64,000 nucleotides of DNA. It comes from Diplosphaera chodatii. Taxonomy: Eukaryota; Chlorophyta; Trebouxiophyceae; Prasiolales; Stichococcaceae. The notes under the pieces are model-generated. The model had not been told where the DNA came from, made no database searches, and worked only from the letters and a program-made list of their open reading frames with translations. Position numbers and translations under genes: made by a program. Location of the stretch: positions 372,001 through 436,000 of the forward strand of contig JAALGY010000004.1 in the NCBI GenBank assembly GCA_032358165.1, written 5' to 3'. This document shows positions 52,519 to 64,000 of the stretch, one piece after another. How positions within the stretch are numbered: the stretch's first letter is position 1; every line of letters begins with the position of its first letter.

Positions 52519-55500
52519 ATGGCGTGGCTGAATGTCCAGCAGCCCACGCCAGTGCTGCCTGGCAAGAGCGGCAGGGTTGCTGCATCAGCCGCAGATGCGA
52601 GGCTTGACGACCATCAAGTCCTGTCAATGTATGCATCACCTCCGGAGGGCGAGGTCGTCATTGAGGACTTTGAGCGCTTTGCCATTGCGAGACTGCGAGG
52701 TGGGCAGCATGGTATGCACAGTGCACACAGCGCATGCCCGTCGTGAAGCGAATGGCCGATCTAATCAGCTGCGCTTGTTATGACAAGCAGTGCTGAAGGG
52801 AATTGAGGACGCCAAATCGCGCGGCAAGAAGCCTGACGAACTTCACGTAGGGTAGAATGCCTACTTGAATGCTGAGATGATCGTATACAAATTTAAGCAA
52901 CAACCGGGTTGTACGAGGAAGTTCTTTACATCCAGGCGACGATCATGGAGTTGGAGCGCAAGCACCTGCGTGGCGGCAGCAGACGCGACATCTGGTGGCG
53001 GGACCAGGTGCAGATGCGCAGGCTGAGCTGATGCTGACGTACCTCCATGCAGCCAGTGCCGTTAATGCAAACCAAACATGCCCCTGTCGATGGTCTCCAG
53101 TCCGCTGGTACCGTCGGCACGTGAGCGGACACCAAGAACCTCCTCGTGGGCATGCAGGTGTCGCACTTTGTGCTGCGGCTGGCGCACTGCCGCGGGGATG
53201 AGCTGCGCAGGTGGTTCCAGGCGCAGGAGGGGGAGCTGTTTGCGGCGCGCTTCCGGGAGGAGCCCGGCAAGGTCAGCGACAACGACTGCTCATGTACCTG
53301 CACACGGTGCCAGCTGCACAGCTTTTGGTGGTACAGGCGCTGCTGCCGGTGTGGCGGTGTGTGATCTCCCGCCTCTGAAGCCTGCAGTGCACCTCAGTGC
53401 CGGTGGCGCCCAGCCTGTGCGACTGTTGCTGAGACACGCTTGTGGGCTGCTGCAGAACGACTTCCTGAAGAAGGCCGGCCTGCCGTACACTCCGCTGGAC
53501 CCCGCCCACATCGACCCAAGCGCAGCGGCCCGGGAAGGTGGCCCAGCCGACGTCGCACGGGCAGAGGTTCTCCAGGTGCTGCGACGAGGCTTCAGCTGCT
53601 GTGTTGCACCCAGCAGCCAGGACTACCACCCACCAAGCTGGCTGCCTGCAGGGGTTGCACGCTGACAGCCGTCTACACTTGTCCGCAACAGGAGAAGCTG
53701 CGGGATGTGGCGCTGTCTCGGGGCGACCGGGACGCGGCCATCGCCATCATGGCTGGCCGCATGGGCTTCTATGCGGTGCGCACTCAGTGACCCGGCTGGA
53801 AGTCAGCAGAATTAGTTGAGCCATGCTTGGGCATCATATTCAAGCACCATGGGCCAGCTGCCTGTCGCTGTCAGTTACTGGGCTGCTCTTGAAGAATGGC
53901 ACAGAGAGTGCAACAGGCCCGCTGGGATGCGCAGGTCCCATTTGAGGACGTTCCGGACCTGGTGGCGACGCGCAGGGTGCTGCTGGTCAAGGGGCAGGCC
54001 TACGTGCAGCAGGACCAGGTAGGCTGATCGCAGCATAAAGCTGAAGCGCATACGCGTTGACGGGAGCTGCTCGTTGCTCTACTGAGGAGTGCATCACCGA
54101 AGTGCAACGCAGGCAAAGACCACATACTTGCAGCTGTCGGCTGCAAGTATGCAGTACACGGTCCCCGTCTCATTGGTTCACCCTGCTGCTCACCAGGTGG
54201 GCTCGCTGCTGGTGCGCCACTTCCGGACGTCGGTCTCGCGCGGCCTCGCACTGTCTGCGCGCCGGTGGTCCACGCACACCGCTGCCGCCGAGGCCGGCCG
54301 CCTGGCGCCCGTCGTTGAGTCTCTGGCGACCAGGTGCTGGCTGAATCGTGCATTGTTTCTGATTATGGCAATGTGAGCGTGCTTGGCAGCACAAGCCGCG
54401 GCACGATCGTCCTGAGCTGGGAACATGTTGACATATGCTGCCCGTGCGAGTCAGCCCATGAGGAGCACGTCTTTGAGCTTTGCGATTTGTCATGCCCAAA
54501 GAGCAGCAGTTCCGGGGATGTCCCCGCACATCAGTGCTGATAGGGCCAGCGCAGCCTCAGCATTGCTCGAGTCACAAGCATGACGCCGGGCGCCGCCAAG
54601 CGCAGATACCTGGGGCCGGACTACGGGGAGGCGGGGGCTGGCAGCGACCGGGCGGCGGTGACGGCGGCGCAGGTGCCGGGCCTCGCGCGCCAGTCCTTCC
54701 CGCTGTGCATGGCGCTCATGGCGCAGCACCTGCACGCGGACCGCCACCTGCGCCACGGCGGCCGCATCCAGCTGGGCCTCTTCCTGAAGGTGGGCCGCGG
54801 CCGGCAGCCCACCCGCTGCGGAGGCGGCTGTCTCACGGATTGTCTTGGCAGTGCCCTTTCAGCGCCGCACCCTGCAGCGGCCACGAGTTCACCTAAGCTA
54901 TATTCTGTGATAAATGCGCTTCCGCTGCTGCCTGCAGGGCATCGGGCTGCCGCTGGAGGAGGCGCTCGCCTTCTGGCGGCAGGAGTTTGCGCCCAAGACG
55001 CCGGCCGAGAAGTTCAACAAAGAGTACGCGTACAACGTGCGCTACAACTACGGCAAGGAGGGCAGCCGCAAGGACTACACCCCGTACTCCTGCCTCAAGA
55101 TCATCTCCACCACGCCCGGCGTGGTGCGCGCTTGGCACCTGCGTCGATCGCTCAGACTGCAGAGGATTGTACAAAGCGTACAAAGCCAGCTCTGAGCACT
55201 GTGCGACTGCCTTGCACTATTTCGTAGGCGTGGCAGCTGATATGAAGGCATGGCAACTAATGGAGTGTGCGGACGGTGCATGTGCGACGTGGTGCAGCAC
55301 TGCTGCGCCACATGCACGGCCAGGTCTGCGCGTCAGCGCACTCCTCGGGGAGACGACACACAGTGGACTTGTGTCTCTGCTCCAGGGCGACGTGCACGGG
55401 TGCCCGTACAAGACGCTGGACAAGGACTCGCTGCGTGCCGCGCTGCAACGGCTGCGCGTGGCCCCTGCCGCCGTCGAGGAGACTGTCACCAAGGCCAAGG

Positions 55501-55942
55501 TCCGCTGCCCGGCCGCCACATCGGCTGCAAGAAGCGCACCATCCTGCGGGAGCTGCCTAGGGTCCCAGTTGTAGCGTCTCCAGCCAGCAGCACGAGTCGG
55601 CGCATCTACCATCATCTGACCTCCAGACACCCTCGCGCTGCCCTCCAGCCGGCCAGCTACCCAGCTTCCTCTCAAAGCGCAGTCTCCGTGTCCGTGCAGG
55701 CGGGGCACTACCAGCTCGCGTGCGGGGTGGCGTTCCAGGGCGTCCACGGCTGCGCCTGCGACGCCGGCATCAACCACCCCAACCAGGTGCCCGCCCCGCG
55801 CAGCTTGCCCGGGGAGCACTCAGCTGATGTACGTGTGCACCAGCAAGCATGACTGGTGCTGATGGATGGTCACGGCGTGCAGCTGCTATACAAACCCTGT
55901 CACGGTCTGCCCCGTTGCCGATTTCCAATGGCACCTGCCCGC

Positions 55943-55976
<34 letters not shown>

Positions 55977-56130
55977 ACTGCCGCGTGCTAACGGTTATCA
56001 TTTCGTGCCGCAGTACTATGACGAGAGCCGCAAGGTGCTCGCGCAGCAGTCTGCAGCGGCACCGGCCACGCCGCCGGTCACGACCCCACCGCCATCCGCT
56101 GGCACTCCGGACGGCGCACCTGCTCAGTGA
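52519..56130 (+). CDS. PRIM2: DNA primase large subunit
   Basis: Regulatory iron-sulfur subunit of the polymerase alpha-primase complex. Thirteen exons close in phase: 52519-52699, 52791-52846, 52936-53007, 53158-53271, 53456-53575, 53692-53775, 53917-54018, 54197-54333, 54606-54789, 54938-55120 (or 55123), 55386-55499, 55700-55786, 56014-56130, giving about 516 residues (human 509). Seen: VVIEDFERFAIARLRVLKGIE near the N-terminus, VSHFVLRLAHCR, VPFEDVPDLVATRRV, GLFLKGIGLPLEEAL, and FNKEYAYNVRYNYGKEG. The four cysteines expected for the 4Fe-4S cluster are present (SFPLCM, YSCLKI, HGCPYK, GCACDAG). A Pro/Thr/Ala-rich tail of about 25 residues ends the protein. The start follows the first Met of the exon; a longer N-terminus is not needed by homology. 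Confidence 0.97.
55944..55976. repeat. GCT trinucleotide microsatellite
   Basis: About eleven GCT/CTG units in the last intron of the primase gene, just upstream of the final acceptor. Confidence 0.9.
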
Positions 56131-56655
56131 GCCCTGCCACGTCACCAGCAGCGCCCGCAGCGTGCTGCAAGTGCCAACAGCTATGCGGGCCCGCAGTCCG
56201 CTCTGCGCACAACAGTGCTACAGCTGGCATGGCGGTGCTTTGCTGCGGTGGGTGGTGAAGTGTAGGGGCATGAGCATGCACAGTGGAGGGATGTTGTAGG
56301 CGTCCAGTATCCTGTGGCAGAACCTGGGTTGCCCGGTCGGACTGGGGAGCAGCCTGTTGGAGTTGGCATGCTTACTTATCGGGCCTTGTACCGGAACAGG
56401 AGCCTGTTCGTGTCATCCACAGCGACAACACAGCTGTAGGGGATGTGGTGATGCATCCCGTGATACTGTCCGAATAAGTGGCTTGGTGTCCTAATAGTCT
56501 TCTGATATATGGTACATATGCCTCCTTCCAGAAGCCGTGATGTGCTGGCCTCACCAGCCCTTGGTCCATCTTCGTCCTATAGTTGTTTCTGCACAGGCCC
56601 AGCAGCCTAGCAACAACAGAATATGCTCCGCATATAGGGCGCTTCCTTCTTTGCA
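56131..56655. other. Convergent intergenic region
   Basis: Between the primase stop (+) and the likely 3' end of the tubulin-complex gene (-). No gene seen; the 3' end of the minus gene could extend into it if my last exon is wrong. Confidence 0.4.
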
Positions 56656-59600
56656 TCACGTGCAAAACACCGCCGCCAGCCGCCCCTCGCCTCGAGCCTG
56701 CAGCAGCGCCCTGAGGCCTGAGCGACTTGGCGACCTCGAAGCTGTTGCCCCGGGGCAGCGTCGAGCTCGTGCAGCGTCACAGGAATCGTGCCCACGGCAG
56801 CAGGCATGCCGACACACACACCTGCGTGTTGAAGGCGGCCGAGACGGTAGCGCGGCCCTCTGCAAAGCGCGTCGAAGCGGAGGTGGCGGCCTCCTGCAGC
56901 GCCTGCGTGCGGCCCAGCTCCAGCCCTGCACGGCACGATCACAGCATCCTGTGCGCATGTTGAGAGGCGGCTCTCTACCGTATCCACACGCAGCCAACCT
57001 CAGCAACAACATGCGCGACAAAGCCTGCGCGGCATGGACGCGGCACCCAGCCTCTAGCGGCCAGGGTGCCCACAGCGCGGCTTCTGCCAAGTGGACGAAG
57101 TGCCAAGTGGACGAGGTGATTTCTACTGGTGATGCTGCTCGTGTGAATGGGATCAGTGAGGAATAGTCAGGAGCCTTGGCGGGACTTCACAGCGGTGTAA
57201 CAGGTACAGCTGCGGCCACCTGGGATGTCGGCGTCCTCGTCGGTCACGGCCCACTGCCCGGCGCGCTGCCGCCGGGCTGCGCGCCTGCCCGCGGCCGCGA
57301 GCCCCCCCGCAGCGGCGGCCGCCTCCGCCTCCAGCACGCAGCACAGCCGCGCCGCCTCGGCGGCCGCCGCCAGGGCGCCCTGCAGCGCCGCCTGCGCCGC
57401 CGCCTTGGCCCCGCCCCGCGCCTGCTCAGCAAAGGCACCCTGTCACAACCCTAGTTTGAAACTCAAGGTTGGTATGCACTCGTTCCTCGCTGCAGGCTTT
57501 GGTGAACTTGCTGGCACGCCAGCACCGCTGCATACTAAGGGTTCTGCAGGCGGCGCCAGCAGCAGGCGCCATTGCATGCCGTCAACATACGCCCTGTGCG
57601 CCGCGACCCAGTCGTCCAGGCACCCTGAGGCAGCGCAGCAGCACGGCTTGGCATCACTTTTGTCGATCCGCAGGAGGCTCTGTTGCTGGGGCGCTTGCAA
57701 GCACCTTGTCACTCTGAAGGACATGTCATATGGCACAAACGGCAGAGAACCAACACTCGAGCAAGGGCAAAGCATCTAGATCTGAGGACAGCAAGGCAAC
57801 AGGTGAACAGTGCCCACCTGCTGCTGCGGCAGCGGCTTTGAACTCTGACCACGCATCCGGAATGACCTCCAGGTGGACGTGCGCCTGTAGGAGGAATCAC
57901 ATGGGTCAGCAGCTGGGTGGCAGTGGTACGCTGGCATGGCGCAGCGATGCTCCTCACTCCTACGACACTCATCACAGGCGGTTGCTGTCAAGATGATTGA
58001 GGAGAACTGACGGTTCCCCAGGGCGGTGCATATGCACCTGAAGGGCTGAGCAGAAGGTGGCCATGGCGGCGCGCGAGGCGTGCAGCAGGCGCAGCGCTGC
58101 GGCCGCCGGCTCCAGCGGCGGGCAGCCGTCCAGCCCTGCAAGTTTTGGACGTAGGGACGGCTGAGCTGTGCGGCTGACGATGGCAGCACCAGAGCGGGCG
58201 GCTACTCGAGCCTTGCCATTGGTCAACCTCATCACTGGCGCAGTTCTTGCTCGCTGCCTTGATAGCCCCCTGCGCTCGTTGGGCCGGGGTGCATGGCTGA
58301 TCCATGATGTCAACAAGCGCTGCAGTGCAAGACGTGAAGGTCGATGCGCATCCTCGCACGGCTGCCCGTGCCTCATGCCAGGGTGCACACGGCTCTGCGC
58401 CGCAGCGCCAGCGCAGGGTGGCACCGGCAGGTGCTGCAGCAACGACCCCAGGGCGACTTCTCTTCACGTGCAAAGTGCAGCGGCTTGGGCCCAGGTCTGG
58501 TGTGCGGGGCACGCACCCAGCCGCCGCTGCAGGGTGGCCGCCACGGACATGTGGCGCTGGGCGCGCCCGAGCGCCCGCCACCCGCCCGCCAGCGCGTGCT
58601 GCGCCCTCGCCAGCGCCCACACAAACCTGACAGCAGACACACCCGCTTACTGGACGTCCACTGCATCCTTTCACGATGACTGCCTTGCTACGCTGCTGTC
58701 GGCGCACACTGGAGCAGGTAGGCTCAAAGCTGCTGGACAAAGCATTCGCAACCGAGTGAGCAGGCAAATGGTCTGCGGATTGGCAGGAGGTATCTGGCGG
58801 CAACCGGACAGGGAGCCTGCGAGGCTGGCACCTCGACAGGCGCTTGTAGCCGGTGATCGCGTGCGGCGTGAGAGCCGTGGCCAGCGGCTCGTCCAAGTCA
58901 TAGGCCAGCCCAAAACGCTCCCACCCTGCACGTCCCACAAATGTGACAAGCATGCACGATCAGTCTGGCATGTTGTCCGGCACCAGACACCCTGATGACA
59001 CTTTGAACATGCGCACTGCTGTCCTCGACACGCTGGTCCCAACACAAGCCCAACTGGAGCGATGTCCCCAGCGCAAGACATACTGGCAGCTGCACCTGTT
59101 TCCAGGCTGCCGCCACGGTGCAGGCGCACTCGCAGCCGGCCAAGGATGTCCTCGGACTCGAGCCGTGCGCTGGACCCGTGGACAGCTGTCGTCAGCCCGC
59201 CGTTCAGCTGATACTCTGAGGTATCCGCTGCCTGCATGCAGACCAGCTTTGTCCATACCAGCCATGTTGCCGTACACGAAGCCCCGACCACCCAGCCCTC
59301 ATGTTGAGCATTGTGAGCTAGGGTCCACACGTGACTGCGCTGGTCTGCTGCACATCTGGCAGTGCACGCCCACAAGCTGAGCCCACCCGGCCGCTGAGCT
59401 CCGGGGCGATGGCGTCCAGCAGCGCGGCCACAAAGTCGCCGGCGTCCGCCAGCAGGAAGCGCCGCAGCGCCGCGCAGTGGCGCATCGCCCCCGCCCGGCC
59501 CACGACCGCGTGCAGCAGGTAGCGGTCCACGCTGGCCGCACACTGCGCCACGCCCGCCTCCAGCGCCCCGCCCTGCAGCCGTGTGTTGGTGGGCTCTGGC

Positions 59601-61972
59601 CAGGAACAAGACTATGCAGACCGCTGAGCAGCTTGGCTGCTCCTTTCAAACAACCTGCCAACCACAACCGCAGGTCGGCTGCTGGTCCGACACCCTCAGC
59701 TGCCAGTGGTCCCCGCTTGTGCAGGAACTGAGCCCCCGAGATCAGGGAGTCTAAGGTCAGCTATGCTGGAGCCGTGCGATGCAAGGTGTGCACGGCATCG
59801 AGGACGCCGCAACACGTGTTCTGCGCACCTCGAGCAGATCGATCTGATTGCTGACCCATGGCCCTTCGCGCCCCGCCGCCGCTTCGAAGTCAGCGTCGTG
59901 ACAGCATTCGCGCAGGAACGCCACGCTCTTGCCTGCAGGGCCATGCAGCAGATTGCCATGAGCCGGTATCACGATAGACTGACCCCGGTGCCCTCGCTGT
60001 CAAGTCACAGAGGCGATTGATCCGCAGCATGACACAGCATGGCAGCAGCACATCTGCATTGCAGAGAAGGTTGCCTGTGCGCAGGATGTCAGCTGCCAGC
60101 GACGGGGAGATGAAGTGCGGCAGGCGCGCCTCCTCCACCCTGTAGCGCTCCAGCCAGAGGCTTCCAGCTGCTGCCCTCGAGTCTGCGAGTGCAGGTTGTT
60201 GGTGTTCCTTGCCGAGATGCAGTTCAAACAACCGTCACTCCTACCCCCATTCCCGCTGCGCAGCTGTCCAGCATGCCGTTTGCATGCTGGAAGCGCCGAA
60301 GCCCATGCCTGCAGCTGCTGCACGCCAGTACTGGTATGACTGCGAGTACGCTCACCTTGAGTCTTCTTGATGAAGAAGTCCTCAGCAGAGTGGTCCGGCA
60401 GCTGCCCAGCTGTGAGCCACTGCCGCATCGCCGCCAGCAGAGGCTCTGCTGCCTGCAATCAACCGTGTTTGCGCTCAGTGCAACATGACGACCAAATGCA
60501 ACCAGCCTTGACAGCAGCGCCGCATGCCGTACGAAGGCCCTTCCTCACATTTCTACACAGACTGTCCCCATTGCTGGGTTATCAAAGCAACAAGCAGCTA
60601 GCATGTGAAAGACGTCTAATAAGCTGGCCAGCCCGCTGAAATCGATGTACAGGCAGCTACTCAAGCACTGTCCATGCACAGGCAGATGAGGCAATCAAGT
60701 CAGCTGCAGGCCCCACCTGATGCAGCAGTTCAGCCGCCAGAGCAGCAGCAGCCGGTGCCCCATGCCGGGTGTGCAAGTGCAGCGTGGTGAGCAGCTGTCC
60801 ACCCTGCAGCAAGTGCACAAGTGATGCTGAACGGTATGACCTTTAGGTTTGGAGTTGCGAATGCGCCCACTGCAGCAGACAGACCAACTGTCTGGAAATG
60901 GGAGCATCTGCAGCATATCAGACAGGCAGCATCTGGTGCTTGATGCGCATGCAAGTCAGATCGGAGGATTGGAGCCAGGCAGTTGCCATCCTGCGCTGCT
61001 TTGACATCCTGTGTATACCAAACATGCTGCTGCACAGTGCTGTTCGAGCACCTGCACGTCATGAGTTGCGTCCAGCAGCAAGCACAGCTGGCGAAGCTGC
61101 TGCGTGGGCGCATCCAGCCACAACGCCAGCCGCTTCAGCGTGAGGTATGTCACAGAATTTTGATCGCCTTTGCCTGCATGCGGAAGACGGATTTGACGGG
61201 CAGGCAGCAGCACACCTCAGCCACGGGTCAAGGCACCTGCCCAATGCATCTGAACGTCAGCGCGACCCTTGCGTGACACGTGCCGGCGATGTGTAGCCCA
61301 GCACATCGTGCATGGAAGCCTGCATGTGACTGCAGATGGCCACTTTCGCTGGGGGCAACACGCACCAGGCGTTGGCAACTGGTTGCGCAGCTGTGCCTGC
61401 AGCAGCGCGAGCATCCGGTACTGCTCTGCCAGGCGCACTTGTACCGCGCTGCAAAACGCCTGCCGCACAGCCCCGCCTGCTGACGACAACAGATGACGTC
61501 AAGCTGCTGTGGCACAAGTCCTACATCGGATGTGCCCCTCAGTATCGTCCATGCATGCATGCATGCAAGGACTGGCGCAAGTAGCTATTCTGACCTAAGC
61601 TGTGAGCTGCAGGCATGTGCGGCTGCTGACGCACACCTGGAGGCTGACTGCTGACCATGCCAGAAATGGAGTTGGACTGCCGCTGCGCACGCCTGCAGTC
61701 ACCGAGCTCTTGATGCAAGGGCCCTTTAGCGGTCAGCACTGCATGTAATGCTGTCAGAGCTCTGCAGCAGGGCAAGGTGTCCCACTCATGAAGCACCTGA
61801 ACAACCACCCAAACTCGCACAGGCGGGCGATGAGCTGCTGCTGTGGCGGCGAGAGGCTATTGGTGACTGAGAAGATGATGTCGCCCCCGGCATCCGAGCT
61901 GCAGGTCACTGTGTCGCTGCTGATGCCCTGGCACGCCGACAGCACGTTGCGCACCAGCGCGGGCTCCTGGGT
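56656..61972 (-). CDS. Gamma-tubulin complex component (Spc97/Spc98 family, GCP2/GCP3-like)
   Basis: A microtubule-nucleation complex subunit. Exons (minus) whose phase I could check: 61972-61797 (N-terminal GRIP1 region, ACQGIS, PPQQQLIARL), then VRLAEQYRMLALLQAQL near 61.4 kb, LKRLALWLDAPTQQL near 61.1 kb, 60803-60717, 60452 on (MRQWLTAGQL, AEDFFIKK), 60167-60075 (LERYRVEEARLPHFI), 59932-59856 (GKSVAFLREC), 59595-59387 (SVDRYLLHAV, FLLADAGDF), 59231-59096 (GRLRVRL), 58925-58832 (DEPLATALTPHAITGYKRL), 58626-58517, 58135-58038, 57884-57818 (HLEVIPDAW), 57624-57536 (LDDWVAAHRAYVDGM), 57439-57220, 56925-56822. The exon at 60075 has a GC donor. A long Ala-rich helix (57439-57220) is unusual. The true start (upstream of 61972), the middle exon near 58.3 kb and the last exon are unresolved. 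Confidence 0.82.
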
Positions 61973-63679
61973 CTGCACACATGACAGCTCAGCATGGTAC
62001 CTGCAATTATCGCGGGCTTGCTGCCTTTATGTGTACTTGATGGCACAGTGCGAGGAGAGCCGCTGCCGAGCATGGCGATGACTCAACATACCGCTGGTTT
62101 TCACGGTTGGCTATGCTGTGTCTCACAGCTGCATGTCTCACCATGTCCATGGCGCGGACTCGCAGCAGAGTGCACACCCGAGCGTTGCCGGCGTCAGCAC
62201 AGCATTTCAAACTTCCTGATTGTTGCAGGCGACGCAAAGCAATCTGTAAGCCAGCGTGGCTTGGCGCCAACTTTGGGTCATGATCAGTTGCGCCACGGGC
62301 ATGCCCAGCTGTTGAATTATGCTGCTATACATCAAACCGCAAGTGCGATCGTCTCATCACGTCTTCACAGCTAGCAAAGTAACGATCGTATGCGATGCAC
62401 ACTGACGTGATCTGGCCACAAGCTGCAAGTTTGAACTGTCAAGATGCAGCTGGACGTGTAGGATTGTTACTATCCAACAATATACGCAGATGATCCTGGT
62501 GCTTGTGTTCAGCGTCAAACGATGTACTACCGAATCCAGTGAAAAGGCCAAGTAAATGCCGTTGTCCGCAGTGTCCGCTTGTGTTTATAATAATCGCAGG
62601 CATGTGCAGATTTGGCGCGAAATGTGAGCGCTCCCCCGCATGATCAGGCACCTTGATTTGTCATGACGCGAACGCACACCGTTCCCGCGGACGTGCTCTG
62701 CAACACCCACAGTCGAGACTGCCCCTAATTTGAGCATAACCCGGCGCATTGATGCCAATTGTCACAACGGCACTGCTTAGTAAGTGACTGTTATCGACTC
62801 TACGACACCTGGGCTCAGGCGTAATCAAGGCTGCTTGTGCCGTCCGGTATGTGCAGCTGATCACCTGCACACGATGGGCCCTCCGAATCAGGGTGGTTGC
62901 AACGCAAGTCTTGATTGCTGAGTTGAGGGTGGCACGTAAACTTTCCGGCTTGAGCCGCGCTGTTGCTACTTCTGCCGTATGTGGGCTGCACATCCCAGTT
63001 GCCACGCTGCGGCTGCCTGCCTGATCAGCGTGATCGTCATTCAGCTTGGCCTTGTATGTAGTGAGACAACACCAGCCAGGTGAACATGCTTGACGTACGA
63101 CGTGCGTCTGCGACGTCCGGCATCGCAGCACCCCAGGATTCGCTGCTCACAGTGTCAAGTACCACCCAGCAGCAGCCCGAGCAGCGGTGCCACACGAGGG
63201 ACCCTGAGATGAAGGATGCGACGCAACATCAGAAAGCGTCGAAGAAGAACGCGTGAGTGTGTCCGACAATGACGTTCATAATGTGAAGCCAGACATGGTA
63301 CAGTGTTGTGTGTGCGGTGGTGAGGCTTGGTCGGCAGTCGGGCACCTACAACCAACGGGTCTTGCAGTCAGAAGCTTTGTTTCGCGGGTTGTAGATGCAG
63401 CCGGGTCGTGCAGCCTTTCGAGTTGCACCCTATTTGCCACAACTGTACGTTTCAGCTACTGCCGGAAGCAGCGTCAGAGTGGAATGGCTGCAGGAACCCG
63501 GAAATGGCTGCAGGAACCCGGTATCACGACGCCGCGAGCTGCGGCCAGTCGGACAAAGTCCCGTGCTTAACGCGTGTTGTGTGTCTCGCAGGCATGGCCC
63601 CTGTGCCCAGGATGCTTGGCGCTCTGCAAGGTGCCAGGGGCTTTCGGTGGTGCAAAGCCAGGTCATCACTGCAGTTCTG
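61973..63679. other. Upstream region of the tubulin-complex gene; no other gene seen
   Basis: Must contain the missing 5' exon(s) and promoter of the tubulin-complex gene. A 156-codon minus frame at 62661-63131 has no recognisable motif. The right part is the 5' flank of the edge gene. Confidence 0.4.
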
Positions 63680-64000
63680 ATGGCCACCTCCCTGCTGGCG
63701 GTGCTTCTGATGGCTCCAGGTCAGATGACAGCATTGTGAACAGCATGTTCCACTGTCACCGAGCCCGTGTTTGACTTGGACGGTCACTTTGGGCTACATA
63801 ATCCAACTGTGCAACACCCCTCCGAATGTGGTTGGCAACAATTGCACCACTACTCTTGTGCAGGCACAAACACGGTTGCAGTCAACGGCATGCTGGCCCA
63901 TGTCTGGGTGCAGCGCTTCCCGCAGCAAGTGGGGTCGCACGTCATGGCTCGTGCCAAGGGCGTCATGCGGCGCACCACCGCCGCCGCACCACAGCCCCCT
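63680..64000 (+). CDS. Unidentified secretory-pathway protein, N-terminus only (cut by window edge)
   Basis: An exon ending at 63719 encodes a hydrophobic segment (MATSLLAVLLMAPG, or longer if translation starts upstream: VITAVLMATSLLAVLL). A GT donor there and a TGCAG acceptor at about 63862 join in phase 1 to an open frame running off the window (NTVAVNGMLAHVWVQRF, then a Thr/Ala/Pro-rich stretch). The pattern is a signal peptide or signal anchor followed by a luminal or extracellular domain. Start codon uncertain: ATG at 63680 is the nearest, and another in-frame ATG exists at 63395. No family recognised. Confidence 0.5.

Noticed and set aside
62661..63131. 156-codon minus-strand frame upstream of the tubulin-complex gene
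   Set aside because: No motif, no splice continuation, Cys/Arg-rich content typical of chance frames in this composition.

Overview
The window is nuclear DNA of a green alga (Chlorophyta; a trebouxiophyte-like lineage is my inference). The evidence is a set of intron-rich protein genes (8 to 25 exons where I could close the reading phase). They include plant-lineage proteins: chloroplast SRP43, plastid GapA-type GAPDH, a soluble starch synthase, a DRT111/SPF45 splicing factor, a PRAF-like PH-RCC1 protein and an SnRK2-like kinase. Introns usually start GTG (GTGAG, GTGCG, GTGGG) and end TGCAG. Several use GC instead of GT at the donor. I found no prokaryotic operons, rRNA, tRNA, CRISPR array or recognisable autonomous transposon. 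Exon coordinates come from hand splicing, with reading phase carried across each junction; places where the phase does not close are stated.

Layout. 1-2061 (-): SnRK2-like kinase, cut by the left edge. 2644-6332 (-): secreted or anchored fasciclin (FAS1) protein. 6958-~9264 (-): O-fucosyltransferase-like glycosyltransferase. 10413-13193 (-): UDP-galactopyranose mutase. 14073-16750 (-): cpSRP43. 17328-19123 (+): SPF45/DRT111 splicing factor. 19732-27067 (+): 25-exon PH-RCC1 protein. 27734-30309 (-): plastid GAPDH, divergent from 30704-33978 (+): starch synthase. 34377-36420: broken fragments resembling the GH125 first exon and a gamma-tubulin-complex gene. 36.4-38.6 kb: gene-poor, with a fold-back element. 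38603-41196 (+): GT8 xylosyltransferase-like enzyme. 42414-44553 (-): DUF3431 membrane protein. 45126-~48444 (+): GH125 glycosidase. 49343-51784 (+): OLA1/YchF ATPase. 52519-56130 (+): DNA primase large subunit. ~56656-~61972 (-): gamma-tubulin complex (Spc97/Spc98) protein. 63680-64000 (+): start of an unidentified secretory protein, cut by the right edge.

Functionally most genes are housekeeping: photosynthetic carbon metabolism (GAPDH and starch synthase sharing a 394-base divergent promoter), light-harvesting protein targeting, splicing, replication, translation-linked ATPase and microtubule nucleation. Six genes concern the secretory pathway, glycans or the cell surface (FAS1, O-FucT-like, UDP-galactopyranose mutase, GT8, DUF3431, GH125). 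I found no previously undescribed multi-gene system. The most unusual stretch is 34.4-45.2 kb: it looks more AT-rich, holds a fold-back element and a decayed tubulin-complex paralogue, and is bounded by two related copies of the GH125 signal-anchor exon in direct orientation.
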